Positions 61,994 to 64,000 of a stretch of 64,000 nucleotides of DNA are shown piece after piece; position 1 is the first letter of the stretch, and each line of letters begins with the position of its first letter. Source of the stretch: Variovorax paradoxus_P (GTDB lineage Bacteria > Pseudomonadota > Gammaproteobacteria > Burkholderiales > Burkholderiaceae_C); NCBI RefSeq assembly GCF_050627025.1, contig NZ_CP192472.1; one strand, 5' to 3'. The translations under genes and the position numbers were made by a program. Under the pieces are notes generated by a model. It saw only the letters and a list, made by a program, of their open reading frames with translations, was not told the DNA's origin and did no database searches.

Positions 61994-63021
61994 GCGCACG
62001 CTCCGGCTTCTTCGGTGGCGGTGGTGCGGCGCGACTGCAATCCCAGCTTGCGCAGCAATTGCACGTCGGCCTCGACATCGGGGTTGCCGGTTACCAGCAG
62101 CTTGTCGCCATAGAAGATCGAGTTGGCGCCCGCCATGAAACACAGCGCCTGCACGGCATCGCCCATTTGCTGGCGACCTGCCGAAAGCCGCACGCGTGCC
62201 GTTGGCATTGTGATGCGCGCAACCGCGATCATGCGAACAAAGTCGAAGGGATCGACCGGCTCCGAATCAGCCAGCGGCGTGCCCGGCACGCGCACCAGGC
62301 TGTTGATGGGCACCGACTCCGGGTACGGATCCAGGTTGGCCAGCTGCGCGATCAGCCCGGCGCGATGCACAGGCTGCTCGCCCATGCCGACGATGCCGCC
62401 GCAGCACACGCTGATGCCGGCGCTGCGCACATGGGCCAGCGTGTCGAGCCGGTCCTGGTAGGTGCGCGTGTCGACGATGTCGGTGTAGTACTCGGGGGCG
62501 GTATCGAGGTTGTGGTTGTAGTAGTCGAGGCCGGCTGCCTTGAGCTGGTGCGCGTGATGCGGCTCCAGCATGCCCAGCGTGGCGCAGGTCTGCATGCCCA
62601 GGCCCTTCACCGCCTCGACCAGCACGGCCACTTTCTCGACGTCGCGGTCTTTCGGAGCGCGCCATGCGGCGCCCATGCAGAACCGTGTGGCACCGGCGTC
62701 CTTGGCGGCTTGCGCAGCGCGCACCACCTCGTCGACCTCCATGAGCTTCTGCGCCTTCACGCCGGTGTCGAACTCGGCGGACTGCGGGCAATAGCCGCAG
62801 TTTTCAGGGCAGCCTCCGGTCTTGACCGAAAGCAGCGTCGCCAGTTCGATATCGCCCTCCGGAAAGTGCTTGCGGTGCACTGTTTGTGCTTCGAACAGCA
62901 GGTCCATCAGCGGCTTGTCGAGCAGCGCCTGAATCGCCTCGACCGTCCAAGGGCCTTGCGGCGTTACCGGCTTTGCGGGCCGGTGCAGCGTGACCGTCTG
63001 TTGCAAGTCGTTGGCACCCAT
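61990..63021 (-). CDS. bioB: Biotin synthase
   Basis: 343 aa radical-SAM enzyme that inserts sulfur into dethiobiotin. The CxxxCxxC motif is Cys71, Cys75, Cys78 (GGCPENCGYC). The [2Fe-2S] ligands lie in FCMGAAWR, MQTCATLGML and ISVCCGGIVGMGE, with the Arg in ARVRLSAGR. It overlaps the carboxylase subunit at TGATG and the VOC gene at ATGA, so the three are probably made together. Other bio genes are not adjacent. Confidence 0.96.
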   Translation of the reverse strand: MGANDLQQTVTLHRPAKPVTPQGPWTVEAIQALLDKPLMDLLFEAQTVHRKHFPEGDIELATLLSVKTGGCPENCGYCPQSAEFDTGVKAQKLMEVDEVVRAAQAAKDAGATRFCMGAAWRAPKDRDVEKVAVLVEAVKGLGMQTCATLGMLEPHHAHQLKAAGLDYYNHNLDTAPEYYTDIVDTRTYQDRLDTLAHVRSAGISVCCGGIVGMGEQPVHRAGLIAQLANLDPYPESVPINSLVRVPGTPLADSEPVDPFDFVRMIAVARITMPTARVRLSAGRQQMGDAVQALCFMAGANSIFYGDKLLVTGNPDVEADVQLLRKLGLQSRRTTATEEAGACA

Positions 63022-64000
63022 CAGTTGAACTCCAGAATGATTTGATCGACCGCGAGCGACTCGCCCTTGTTGGCCGAAATCTTGCCGACCACACCGTCTT
63101 GCGTGGCGAACAATACGTTTTCCATCTTCATGGCCTCGATCACAGCGAGCTTTTCGCCCGCACGCACCTGTTGCCCCGGCTGCACCGACACTTCGACCAG
63201 CAAACCCGGCATAGGCGACATCAGGAACTTGCTCAGGTCTGGCGGCGCCTTGTAGGGCATCAACTCGAGCAGGCGCGCTCCAAGCGGCGACAGCACCATC
63301 GCCTCGATCTGCGTGCCATCGTGCGACACCCGCAGCGCGAGGGGGCTCTTGCCCGCGCCGCGCTCCACCTGCGCAGTGAAGGGACGGTCGTTCACCATGC
63401 CTTGCACGCGCACTGCGCCCAGCGCAGAGCCGCTGTCGATCTTGTAGCTCTTGTCGCCCACCGCAACGGCGCTCGCACCCGTCTTGCCGTGAAAGTCGGT
63501 CACGGACACCGGGTGGTGCACGTGCTTGCCTTCCGGCCCCAGTTCGACCACCACAAACTGCTCGCCCACCTTGACCCCGTGGCCTTCGAGCTGCCCGCTG
63601 ATGCCCGAGGCGCGTGCACGGTACCGGCGGTGCACATAGGCGGCAAGCGCAATGAGGAACGACGGATCGGCGTGCGGCACGTCTTCTGCGTGAAAGCCCT
63701 TGCCGTAGTGCTCGGCGATGAAGCCGGTATTGAAGTCGCCCGCCACGAACTTCGGATGCGCAAGCAGCGCCGCCTGGAACGGAATGTTGCTGCTGATGCC
63801 GCGAATCACAAAGCCGTTGAGCGCCTCGCGCATGCGTGCAATTGCATGCTGCCGGTCCTTGCCGTGCACGATGAGCTTGGCGATCATCGAGTCGTAGTAC
63901 ATCGGGATCTCGCCGCCGTCGTACACGCCGGTGTCCACGCGCACGCCCATCAGGTGCTCGGTGTCGCTTGCGAACATCGTCTCCGCAGGCGGCTGGAACT
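63021..64000 (-). CDS. pccA: Acyl-CoA (propionyl/methylcrotonyl-type) carboxylase biotin subunit, C-terminal part
   Basis: About 325 codons are visible; the N-terminal part lies outside the window. The visible part includes the end of the biotin carboxylase domain (YYDSMIAKLIVHGKDRQHAIARMREALNGFVIRGISSNIPFQAALLAHPKFVAGDFNTGFI), a BT-like linker domain, and a biotin carrier domain whose biotinyl Lys is in EAMKMEN, 35 residues from the C-terminus. The linker and length suit propionyl-CoA carboxylase alpha; methylcrotonyl-CoA or another acyl-CoA carboxylase is possible. The frame is open to the right edge. Confidence 0.85.
   Translation of the reverse strand, partial: FQPPAETMFASDTEHLMGVRVDTGVYDGGEIPMYYDSMIAKLIVHGKDRQHAIARMREALNGFVIRGISSNIPFQAALLAHPKFVAGDFNTGFIAEHYGKGFHAEDVPHADPSFLIALAAYVHRRYRARASGISGQLEGHGVKVGEQFVVVELGPEGKHVHHPVSVTDFHGKTGASAVAVGDKSYKIDSGSALGAVRVQGMVNDRPFTAQVERGAGKSPLALRVSHDGTQIEAMVLSPLGARLLELMPYKAPPDLSKFLMSPMPGLLVEVSVQPGQQVRAGEKLAVIEAMKMENVLFATQDGVVGKISANKGESLAVDQIILEFN

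Overview
The window is a gene-dense, GC-rich chromosomal stretch of about 60 protein genes and one tRNA. Its gene order and protein types point to a betaproteobacterium of the Comamonadaceae, most likely Variovorax. This is my recognition of families and synteny, not an alignment. Most of it is core housekeeping. I see no insertion sequence, prophage, CRISPR array or integron, and no gene-free stretch longer than 300 bases.

Layout. 1-11315 is one long minus-strand run: rluD, scpB, rluB, ndk, rlmN, pilF, rodZ-like, ispG, hisS, yfgM and bamB (cut by the left edge). It covers rRNA modification, chromosome segregation, nucleotide balance, cell shape, isoprenoids and outer-membrane assembly. 11330-17210 holds bamD, a DinG-type helicase, a DUF465 protein, a PP2C phosphatase, a secreted coiled-coil protein and zapE. 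17215-24948 carries the 2-oxoglutarate dehydrogenase genes (odhA, odhB, lpd) and a propionyl-CoA synthetase. 25113-28564 is a small mixed region: cysteine hydrolase, lipoprotein hydrolase, sugar-dehydrogenase-like protein and NlpC/P60 hydrolase. 28653-38889 is the pyruvate dehydrogenase operon (aceE, aceF, a proteasome/HslV-like peptidase, lpd) with a divergent PAS histidine kinase and FixJ-type regulator. 38970-46993 has folD, an M3 oligopeptidase, a secreted glutaredoxin-like protein, rpiA, pyrD, a YqjE/YqjD-like pair, lhgO and a tiny Pro/Asp-rich ORF. 47164-53641 contains tRNA-Val(CAC), dnaQ and the complete isc iron-sulfur operon with a probable IscR site. 53710-64000 contains uvrB, tyrB, a PHB depolymerase coupled to a ferredoxin and a LysE exporter, an EamA transporter with a divergent Lrp regulator, and a pccA-bioB-VOC operon cut by the right edge.

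Most notable. (1) A proteasome homologue sits inside the pyruvate dehydrogenase operon and is joined by ATGA overlaps to both aceF and lpd. (2) An intrinsic-terminator-like hairpin lies between iscA and hscB, next to an hscB start with no clear Shine-Dalgarno. (3) The NlpC/P60 gene has a near-consensus sigma-70 promoter placed so that its mRNA should be leaderless. (4) A PHB depolymerase with a histone-like Lys/Ala tail overlaps the start of a membrane-anchor-less RnfB-type ferredoxin. (5) Biotin synthase is translationally coupled to a biotin-dependent carboxylase subunit.
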